Of a stretch of DNA of 27,476 bases, positions 1-11,000 are shown piece by piece (the stretch's first letter is position 1; each line of letters begins with the position of its first letter). Location of the stretch: the NCBI GenBank assembly GCA_000969725.1, contig JXSR01S015664.1; one strand, 5' to 3'. Both the position numbers and the translations under genes were made by a program. Origin of the DNA: Ophiothrix spiculata (Eukaryota > Echinodermata > Ophiuroidea > Amphilepidida > Ophiotrichidae). The notes under the pieces are model-generated. The model was not told where the DNA came from and ran no database searches. It worked only from the letters and a program-made list of their open reading frames with translations.

Positions 1-99
1 CTTAAAACCTGGAAAATTGATTTATAGAAATAGCGCCACCAATAATGTGCCTTTAACATTAAATGGCTATATATTATTAGTGATCAAACAGTGGTAAGA

Positions 100-540
100 G
101 GGCTTCTACATACTTTGAACGACAGGAGAGGCCATTTGCTGGGGCAAAATCCTTTTTTTAATACTCGTTGACCTAAGGACACAAGTGAGAGCAGGAGAAA
201 AATACCGATATCGACCACTATAGTTTGGGTCCAGGGGTAAATCCACTATGGGGGTCGAGGGGACGAAGCCCCCGAAGCCAGAGGACTTCTACACACTTTG
301 AACGACAGGAGAGGCCATTTCCAGGGGCAAAGTACTATTTTTAAATACTCATTGACTTAAGGACACTATAGAATAATCACCCACTCACTAGTTTGGGTCC
401 AGTGGTAAAGCCCCGATGGGGTCGAGGGGCGAAGCCCCTCGAAACTATAGGGTTTTACTGCATTTTATGCTTTTTTGTGAGGTATATACGAAAGCCCCAG
501 TGGGCTTCGAGGGGGCGAAGCTATGGGGTTTTACTACATT
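100..540. repeat. Degenerate tandem repeat, GC-rich modules
   Basis: A module containing CTTTGAACGACAGGAGAGGC occurs at about 114 and again at about 297. The following module, TAGTTTGGGTCCAG with a GGGGTCGAGGGGCGAAGCCC-like palindromic core, occurs near 221 and 388, and a further copy of its GGGGCGAAGC core lies near 510. The TTTTACTGCATTTT / TTTTACTACATTTT motif also repeats (about 453 and 530). The periods are uneven (about 183 and 167), so this is a decayed tandem array or a composite element rather than a clean satellite. Confidence 0.7.
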
Positions 541-620
541 TTTTGCTTTTTTGTGGGGTTCTATGAATATTGTATGATGATATTTTGTGGGCAAAAGTAT
601 ACCCCCCTACTTAAAATATT

Positions 621-735
621 GGGGGGGGGGCAGCCCAACCCCCAGTGGCCCTCTTCCCTCCTTTTTCTTTTCTCTTCTCCTTTTTTCTCCCCTCTTTCCC
701 CCTTTTTTCTTTCTCTTCTCTTATGTCCTTTTTGT
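621..735. repeat. G-run and C/T-rich low-complexity tract
   Basis: A run of ten G residues at about 621 is followed by roughly 95 bases of nearly pure pyrimidine on the + strand. Reading frames through it are artefacts of composition. Confidence 0.8.
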
Positions 736-1829
736 CATTTCAGCGCCCCCCTGCGGGTGGCGCCCGGGGCACGTGCCAACCCCTTGCCCCCCCCCCTAGC
801 TACACACTGATATAGATCTACCAAGCATCTCCCCATGCAGTGAAGTGATCTTTCTTCTGGTGCTGTCATGGTTGCTTGGATTTCCCATAGGGTGCTGTTT
901 TCCCTCCTAGAAACAGGCTAACTGCTTCAAAATAGGAGGTGAACTGTTGTCTTGGTGGCAAGTTGTCTGCATTACACTGCCATTTAGTACAGAGCTCAAA
1001 TTGACCCTAAAAATAAGCTCTTAAACCCTAACCATACAAAACATCAAAAAATCACAATCCACATAGTCCGGAAAATCGCCTAAGTCCAAATAAGTCATAG
1101 ACTGGAATTAGCAGTGGTCACGAAATCGCTGCCATGGCAGCGCATGCTCATTGACTTGACATAGTGATAGTTGGGTTGGGATGGGGGATCGAAACCGAAG
1201 TGGAAACCCATGATTTTTAACATGCAGATTTCCGAGGAGATTTGTTTAAACGGAGAAGTGCTCAATACGGTAAGGGTTAAGGGAGAATGGTCTGATTGCC
1301 TCAACTTTTTTTCAATCTTGTTGAAATTTTGGTACCAATATACTGCTAATATTTTTCTTACAACCCATTTTCAATTTCATGGGTAAGTTATGTTCCATTT
1401 TGAAGGTTAATGAGAAAATTTATCTAATTATGTAATTGATTTTACAAAGTAACATATAGGCAGCTGTGAAATACAAACTTTCCCATGTATCAAAACAGCT
1501 GAAATTTGAAACTTTCCTCTTTAGTGGTCATCTTTCATATGACATTGAAAAGTAAATTTTGAAACATCAGACCATCCTCCTTAAGTGGTAGCATATTTTG
1601 GGCCAATTCTCTATATCAAGCCCTCGTTTAGAAATTTAAACCTTTTATTTCTATCCAGATGAAAGTTGAATGTCCCTGTAAGGGTTCTAACCCTATGAAC
1701 ACGGGCAGCCGCTTTTTGTTCAAAAAACCTATTGAGTTATGGGGTGTTTGACTGTCATGGTTTCGTTTGTATTAATATATTGATCACGTTCGAATGGCTG
1801 TTTAACAACCATTTCTTTTTCCTTGGTAG

Positions 1830-2042
1830 GTGGCAAGTACATGGGAGGATATAGATGCAATGCGGGTAGATCTAGAGCGAAGCAACGCATCGGCGGCGTC
1901 AGTCGTATTCCGTGGTCAGATGTTGAATGCTGCCGCACAGCTCCAATCTGCGCTTGGCTTACAGGATCTAGGGCAGTTATATTATGAACCAGTTAAGGAC
2001 CAACATGGCAGTACAGTGATCACAATTATCAATCAGATTAAG
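1830..2042 (+). CDS. ANKFN1: ANKFN1-like exon 1 of window
   Basis: 71 codons, phase 0 at both ends. The acceptor is TTCCTTGGTAG and the donor AAG|gtgaga. It begins VASTWEDIDAMRVDL and includes QMLNAAAQLQSALG and GQLYYEPVKDQHGS, the start of the conserved region that follows the FN3 domain in the family. Because it starts in frame at an acceptor, at least one coding exon lies further left. Following intron: 236 bp. Confidence 0.93.
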
Positions 2043-5000
2043 GTGAGATTGATAGTAAAAGCTTTTTGTAACAAAAAAAAGAGTTGTAACCATCCGCTCA
2101 AAGATAAGGATTTATGGCAGGATTTTGACCAGCCAAACAAGGATCTGTGAGGTTCACCGTAACCAAACTGGCAATGTCAAGAATTTTGGGAATAGATTTT
2201 CATCATTCTGATCAGAATGTAAAGTTGATTTGTTCTAAATTTTCAACCATCAATGTATTTTGTTATTTTCTTTGCCAGGATCCAAACATCATTAAAACGA
2301 CGTCTCTGAAATGGTCCTCCATCAGTCGGATTCAAAAGCGAAAATCAGTGGTGTCAACGATAGCATTCACAGCGATTGAAATGCTCGTCAGCTCCATCCA
2401 GGTAAGATTGTCTTCTTTTGACCTTAAGAAAAGACGATATCAGGACCTTCCCATCATGCTTTGCTTCCAATGCGATTTTTTTGTGCAGGTTTTGATAGAG
2501 GGTTTAGAGATGAAACATAGCACAATTGGCAGACCTCTTCCCAATTTTACATTTCAGATATGTTTCATTGCTAAAACCTCTCATTAAAACCTGTACAAAA
2601 ATTTTGTTGGAAGCAAGGCATGATGGGATACCTTCTTTTGTCCTGTACCACTTGAAAGAAGTTTTGCTGTACAAAGTTATACTGCACCTTATTTTGAAAA
2701 TCCAAAATCATTTTTGATTTAATTTGGATGTTTCTTTTAAACAGTTATTGTGACTGAATGTTTAAAATAGTACAATTAAAAATTGATGTTATGTATATAG
2801 TGTAAGGCTGCGATCACATGAAGTATACGGTATTCACTATATGCTATTCGATGGTTATATTTTGTACAGGCACGGCAAGCTATAAGGTTTTTTTGAATAG
2901 TGCCCCTTTTTGTGACCCGGTAGCATCAAATTCATGTGTTCGATTGAATCTATACGCCTGCCCAGGTGAAATCGTGCACCGTATACCCGAATAGTATAGT
3001 TCTATGTGATCGCAGCCTAAGAGACTTGTAGTGATTAATTAGGATTGATGGACCAAATCACTGCGATTTAATATTTTTTTAACAGAAACAATCAAGAATT
3101 CGGTAATAATTTTGAAGTAAATTTGGTGCCAACAAAAAAACAAAACGGGAAAAAAAAGGTAATCGAAAAATCAACAAAAATGGGGAAGGGGGTAAGAATC
3201 CAAAAAAAACAAATTAATTAATTCCCTAAGGGCAAAATGGGTTTTTGAGCATTAATCGGTTGCTTGTTGCATACTTGCAAAGTATATATAAGTTGGACGA
3301 TTCACGACAAATAATGGAATCTTGATGTTTCTTTGTTTCAGGAAAAAATATTATACCACAATAACAGTCAAGTAGCATTATCCAAAGGCTTATACGTAGG
3401 CTACCTCAAATTACGCAGCTCTGTCGACACAATACGGGTCCAGGTTCCGCAGAAAGCGCCCAATGTCGTTCCGCACGTCAAAATCCGAGACAACCCCAAT
3501 GTGAGCCAAGAAGAATGGGAGTGGCTACGCAGCATTGATAACTGTGAGGTAAGAGGCGCAAAATTTTTACAAGTTGGGTGTCTTGTGGGGGTGGGGATAA
3601 CAAAGATTTGAATTCTAAGGTGCCTTTTTCATTCACACAATTTCAATATTTACCATATGAGCAATAAATCTATACCAAGGAAACATGAATTTTTTTTGTT
3701 AATTTTTGTTTACGTACATTTGTGTGTTGACGTGTGTGGTACACTACCAGCAGGGAGGTTATAAATGACACTGTAATCAATGGCTTCTAAGATTTACAAG
3801 CGTGTATATATAATAGATTACTTATTAAGGCTTTAAAAATACCGATGCAATTTGTAGTAGTGCTTCTTTTCTTTGTGCAAAAATTGGCTTGGCTTCAGGA
3901 AAGAAACCTTTCAATGTGTTTGTCATTTCAAAAACAATTAAACTTGGACAGCATATCACTGATAGAAGATAAGAGGGATTTCTATGTATTTGTCATTTTA
4001 AAAACAATTTATCTTGGACAGTATATCACTGATAGGAGGGATCAAAGAAACAGAATTAAAATTGTGGATTTTATATTTATAATATTTTGACCATAGTGTT
4101 AACAGTGTTAGAATTGCCACCATATTTATATCGATCATAGAGGGTGGGTAAGTTATTGTACCCAAGTCTTATTCCATGTGCTCTGAATGGAACAAGATAA
4201 GATATTGTGTGTATCCCATCATGCATTGCTTCCTATGGCATTGTTTTATAGGAAATAGGAATAGTTAGTGATGAAATGACCCTAAATCAAAGTTAATTGT
4301 TGTAATCTTGCATTTTGGGTATGTTTCATCACTAACTATACACGTGACTTCCTGTTCATAGTTTCTCATGGGAAGCAATGCATGATGGGATACACACGTT
4401 ATCTTTTCTTGGAAGGGGCTACAAAGCTAGTGTGACATAGGGTGCTCGAAAAATAAATCATCTGTAGTTACTCACTTTTATCACAAAACTTCTTTTATTT
4501 CCATAAAATGCTGCTGTCATTTCCAATGCTACCTTCTACTTTTTATGTGTCTCTGATTAGGTCAAGGATGGCCCCACCATAGTTCAGGAGCGCTTCCAAC
4601 GAGACTTGGCGTCTGCGTGTAAGACGTTGCTGAATACGATGGGCGTATCCGATGAGGAAGCAATCACGCACCGCATCTGTGACCTAGAGGTCATTGAACT
4701 TAATAATAATGAGGTATGTCTCATATGGAATTGGAAAGTTGTTGAAGGGGAAGCAAAATAATGCTGGGCCTATTTCACAAACATTATTTTTTGCGATGAT
4801 CTCAAAAACTCTTGAAAACTAGCATCCATCGCAAATATTGTTTGCGACGACTTTTTACTTTTCACTAACATCTTTTAATTATAATCTTCATGGATGAGAC
4901 TCGCAAATTTTACGATGGTGCAAAATAAGTAATTGTGATGGTCTTGGTAAGGTATAAGGTGTAAAAATAGTTTGTACAAAATGAAAATAAATCTTCGTAT

Positions 5001-8000
5001 TCCTATCCCAAGTGTCTTTATAAGATACATAATACTGGCCATTATAATGGGAAAATCCTCTGAACCATGTTGGCGAAACTAGATTGGAATAGTTTTCTAC
5101 CAGACCAAACAGCTCCCTATATGTGCTTTGGTTGGCAAAGTAGTCAAAATTGAATATTTTGTACCACACCAATATAATCTGTTAGTTAGGCTTAAACTCC
5201 AGACCAACTGGTTCTGATACCTGATTTTTTTCTACCAGACGACACAAATTGGTGACTGCATCATCTGCGAATTATAGGTACTTTTTTTGAGGACTGTCCT
5301 ATTTGGCGTGTTTTGTTTTGCAGGTGTGTTTTATCATGTTAATCCCGCCAACCAGTAGTGTGTGTCTAGGCCCTGGTACTGGCAATGAATGGTTAGCATC
5401 GGAAGATTACATACCAATCCAAGTTCATCTCTTTGAAATGAGTGAGTATACTGTATAACCCTTGAAATATGCAACAAGCAGCCAATTAACACACAAACTA
5501 ATATGACCCTATGGGGAAGTAAATTAGTCCATATTTTTCGAATCATAAACACATACCAAATCTTGATGAATATTCAAATGAACTTATTGTTCAATGTTTG
5601 TCCATGTGGTAGCAACAAAATTTGCCAAAAATAACACCAAAATCATGAACAATTCACATGCAAAAATATTAATACGCAGTGATTTGGCTTTAATCAATCC
5701 TAATCAATCATTACTTGAGAAACTTTACTCTACTTACTCTGTGGTCGGACAGTCACGTTAAGCCTTGGGTCCCCTGTATGAATAGACTCCTTCATGGGGT
5801 ATGCATGTTATCATGCAAGTACTTGTATCATTCATTGATTGATTGATTGATTACTAGAATCTACACAATGCAAAACCACCAATTTACAATGTTGCAGAAT
5901 ACAAGGGATATACTATTAATCTCATAACTGAGTCTGATTGCTTGTTGCAAACTTTTACGGTTTATTTCGTTTAGTATAAAGCCTCAAACATTTTTTATAC
6001 CACATCATGGGGGAGGGTGGCTTTGAAACTATTCAAAATATGTTGATCATGTATATAATCTGAAACAGATATATTCCGCAATAAAAGTATACTTTAGTTC
6101 CCATCAAAAACTTGACCCTAACCATGACCCGACCCCCTACTCAACTAACCCTTGCCCCAACCCTAACTCACTAACCATGACCTGACCCTAACCCTAACCA
6201 TAAATCCTAACCCTAAAATTTTACATGGGACCTTAAGTATACTTGCTCCTCTTCCACTAGTGCATGGCATACCATATCCACTCGTCCAATTCAACCATTA
6301 ATTATGGGTCAATTTATACTCAGCCTTCAAGCAAAGTTTTCGCTTCTAAACATTATGTCGTGACGTCAAACTATGGGCGGCCATTGGGCGGTGCTGTTGG
6401 TTTTGAACACCTTTCTTGATTTCACACGCCGTTTTGGGTTATACATTTTGGATTTAGACACCAGTATGGGTTTTACATTCCATTTTGGGTATTTTAGACA
6501 TCTTTTCCATTGTACTAGACACCCTTATCAATTTTGTAGACACCTAACCTTTCTCTTGTTGACACATATGGCCGCCAGTAGTCTGACGTAACTACAAAAT
6601 GTTGAATCAAATTTGTGAACTATGAAGGCCTTACTATTGTCAAACATGAAGGTGACTGTTACAAATTTTATTTGTAAACATGAAATATATCTACTATCCA
6701 CAGTTCACTTGTCAACATATCACAACGATTTTATACGGCACTACTCGCGATTGTCGGCCATCTTGGAGATGGATGCCCTTATTGCGCAACACCTACTCAG
6801 GGAGGCATTCTCAGATGAGGAAGTGAGAGAAGCCAAAGCAAGACAGGACCAAATTGCAGATTTCCAAACAGTAAGTAAACAACAATCCATGCAGGGGTTG
6901 CATTGTCAAACAATAGGGCCCTGTACTCTGGATTACAAGACAGGACTAAATTTCAGATTTCCAAGCTCAGTAAGTGTCAATGCTTTGTTGATTTTAATCT
7001 AATGGGCTATTCCAGTTAAAATCCATATACCCCCTATGGAAGATATTACCTTAATCTCCCCCACAGGGAGTGTGAATTTGTAATGGAGTCACCAATTTAG
7101 ATTACCCCATTTGAAATTCACCCTCCCTGTGTGGGAGGTTAAGGTGATGTCTTCCATAGGGGGTGTGTGGACTTCAACTGGAACAGCCGAATGTCATTGC
7201 TTGACGCTCATCTATTTTCTTGATTACGCATTACATGTGCTCGTCTTCATCATATGCAGTTTAGTTTTACCCGAGAATTTATGAAGGGGAATTAGCACTT
7301 GATTTTACCATTTTGTTCACCCTATGTTATGTCAGCGCAGGGACAGCAACACGGGCTGGGGGCAGGGGGGCAATTGCTTTTCTGAAAAAAATAAAGACAA
7401 AACTTTCCATCATAAGTTTAGAAGCAAGATATTCATCACATTTGAAACAAGAAATGCTGTTTTCATACCATTTTGTCTCTACAGAAAAAATTTAAAGTTG
7501 GTAAAGAATTGCAATTTTCTTCAATATTCCACAAATTTAGGGGAAAACTACTGGTAGTATAAAAAACATTCATAGGTATAAAAGTAGCGGGAAGAATCTA
7601 GGCCAGTCCCTTTAATCATGTTTTGCGGATTTGACTTGATCATAATCATTATAGGCAAAGCAATAATTTCTTGGACAATATACACAAAAATCCATGGTAG
7701 CAGTTGCATTTACAAACAATGGGGCCCTGTACTCTGGATTTCTGTTTAAACTGTCCAATAAATTGCTGTTTGGCCTATTGTGATAATTACAGGAATTTGT
7801 AATCACTGAGTTGCTTTTTTGATTCATTAATTTTCTGTTTTGTTGTTGTTGTAGTATAATTGATGTTGATCATCTTGAAATTAACGCCTAAGCCTGAGAA
7901 TATTTTTTCAACAACATGTGCTATATATACACTTTAGCGTGAGAATGTTTTTACAACACTTAACAATTTAAGGTCACCATATGCCACTCAGAATTTATGT

Positions 8001-11000
8001 ATCTGTTTTCCCACGCATACTTTTGCACAATGGAAGATAGTACTTTACTGTTATGCCCTATTATATTTTAGATTAAATTTTAACTTTCGGGCCACATCTT
8101 TTTCAAATCTTGATGGAGGAAAAACAATTTAAGGTCACCATATGCCACTCAGAATTTATGTAACTGTTTTCCCACGCATACTTTTGCAAAATGGAAGATA
8201 GTACTTTACTGTTATGCCCTACTATAGATTTAATTTGAACTTTTGGACCACATCTTTTTCAAATCTTGATGGAGGGTAAAATCTATTCTGGAAAAGAGAG
8301 GGTAATTAACTTGAGGAGGCTTTCAGTTTTATGTCTCTGCCTCTAAAGGAGGCAAATTAAAACTGCATGCAAAAAATGAACATTTTTATTCTTCATACCA
8401 CCCCACCCCCCCAAAAAAAGAAATTTTGTCAGTAGTTAGTGATGAAATGCCCATAAATCAAAGCTATTTGTTATAATCTTGCATTTCATGTTTCATCACT
8501 AACTACTCACATGACTTCCTGTACAAAATTTCCCATAGGAAGCATTGCATTATGGAAGACTCATTATTCCACTTTTTTTCAGCAACTTGACACAACATGG
8601 AAAGAAATGCGTTGGATAATGGACATTGTCCAGTATGCAAGAGACAAGCAAATTAAGGGTGGAGTGCCCCTCTCCGTGCTGTGTGCCCCACCCCCGTCAC
8701 CGGTTGAGCCACGTCAAGACTTACTATTTATCAACAAAGAACGAAATACAAAAGGTAACTATTGTGTGCTAGACTTTGATGAATTTATCAAGGCAACATT
8801 GTAGTAATTGAATATGCCAGTGTAAGAAACCCCATCTTCAATAGCTCCCTTCTGTTAATTCTTATAAAATATAAATGCATACAAATCTCTGAAAATGCTT
8901 TAACATCAGTAAAATAGCATTTCCATGTCAATATAATATCCTAATCATAGTGTCATATTTGACCTTGAAGTTGACTTTTTTAGACATTGTTAGATAATTG
9001 TTACAGTACATAGTTGCTATATTTAAACAGCCAGTACAAGAAAATCCCAACTCCATGAGCTCCCCACTCCATGAGCTCCCCTCTGCAACTATATACTAGA
9101 AAAACTATCTAACAATTTCTAAAAAAGTCAATTACAGGGTCAAATGTGACACCATGATTGGGATATAGATGTGGAAATGCTTTTTTGTGATTTGAAAGCA
9201 TTTTCAGAGATTTGTATGCATTTATACAGAACTTAACAGAAGGGAGCTATTGGAGTTGGGGTTTTCTTGTACTGGCGTATTCAATTCACACTGCTAGTTG
9301 TGGTTGCATCTGTGTGAAATGCTATATGAGACCGTCCATCCCAAACCAGCCATAAGGCCAAAAAAAATAAATTGTTATGTTGCCCTCAGCGACCGACCCT
9401 ATTCAAAAATTTAAAAAAAAAATATTAGGGTCGGGAAAGCACCCAATTTTGCTCAAATTGGGTGGTTTTTGAGAAAATATTTGGAAAATAGAGGAAAATG
9501 CACCCAAATTTCATAATGTGGGTGCTTTTTAAAAAAAATATTTAAAAAAAAAATTATTTTCGGACCAACCGACTCATTTTTTCAGAAATCCAACTTGAGG
9601 GCAACACAAAAAAATTAATTTTTTTTGGCCTAATGCAGCCTCTTGACATTTTCTCTTTTTTAAACATTTGCAAAGACCATGTCATAAGGATTAAAATGAC
9701 ACGCAAAAACTTTACACGATTTCCAGAAGTCAAGTTATGGTCTGTCGAAGGTTGTCAGGGAGTAAAATGTATAACTGAGACAAACGCATTCAAGGATCAG
9801 TAACCCTTCTGTTGATAGTTCTCAAAATATACAGATTTATTTCATATTTCACATCATTTTCTTGAAATGAAACTTTGGTGGTGTTTTGGATTAAGCACAA
9901 GGATTGTGAATCTCAAAAAATCAAGTTAAGCAAATTAAGTTTGCTGCATTTCTGGCTAGTTTGAGATGGACAGTCACATATTGTATGAAGTGCAGGCTTT
10001 TTGTTATTCACCAGTGAAGTGTATCCAACTCCTTATACTCTGTAAACCTTGACGTATGTAACAAGCAATCAAGACTCTGTTACGAGATCCATAGCATATC
10101 CCTTGTATTCTACAACATTGTGAACTGGTGTTTTTGTATAGTGTAAGAGACTAGTATCGATTGGTTAGACCAAATCACTGCATATTTATATTTTTTACAT
10201 GAATAGTTCATGATTTTGGTATTATTTCGGGCTAATTTTGTAGCTAACACATGGATAACCATTTCAATATTCAGTAAGATTTGGTATGTTTCTATGATTC
10301 AAGAAATACAGACTTATTTACTTCAACATATGTGAAGCGTTACATCAAAAGGTACAAGTTCTCGGCCAAGCAAATTTTGAGATATAAATAAAGCTCGTAA
10401 ATTATAAAGAAAATAATAAGAAAATTGTCATCTTTATTCACCATATCTTCAAAATTTAAACTTCAATTTTCACAAGCAAGGTATCATTTTAAAGCTTAAT
10501 TTATTCTCTTTAAAGTAACACAGAAATCTCAATTTTGTCAAAGGTAGACAACTTGTACCTTTTGATGTAAGGCGTCACATATGTAATATTGGTTTATGTG
10601 TGTTAGTCTGCTGCTTGTTGCATACTTCAAGATTTACAGAGTTTAAACTTTTAAAATGTAATATAAAACTTGGAAACTCTGTCAATTTAGGCAAAAAAAC
10701 CCAACATGGAACTGGGTCTACAAATATTGTGAAATCAGCCATTTTTAGCCTTAAAATATCCTTAGAATGGGTAACAGTTTCAGCCCTTAGGCCAAAAAAA
10801 ACAAATTGTTTGGTTGCCCTCCACAGCTTTTTCAGAGAGGGTCGGTCGGTCGTTTTTTTTTTTTAATACTATTCCGCGGACTGCTGGGTCAATGGTCGCG
10901 CCAGCCTTCACAACTTCCTGTGCAACATCCAATTCCAAACAATCAAATACTTCTTGTGGTGATTTGGGACATCCTAAACATTTTGAGGGTTGAATATCGA

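Larger units (their letters stand above)
1..1829. other. Upstream non-coding region (intron or 5' flank of ANKFN1-like gene)
   Basis: No supportable exon was found here. The segment holds GC-rich repeats at 100-540, a G-run and a C/T-rich low-complexity stretch at 621-735, and ordinary AT-rich sequence from about 1280. Because the first recognised exon starts in phase 0 in the middle of the protein family, most of this region is probably intron. The ankyrin and FN3 exons expected upstream are not visible in it. Confidence 0.6.

Noticed and set aside
523..810. 95-codon ORF in the left flank.
   Set aside because: Its Phe/Ser/Leu/Pro-rich composition comes from the C/T-rich low-complexity tract.
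1228..1269. A 42-bp exon-like segment (TTTTTAACATGCAG acceptor, ACG|gtaagg donor, open frame ISEEICLNGEVLNT).
   Set aside because: Splice signals are plausible and phase fits, but the residues do not match what precedes the TWEDIDAM region in the family, and a 14-residue exon with no homology is easy to find by chance.
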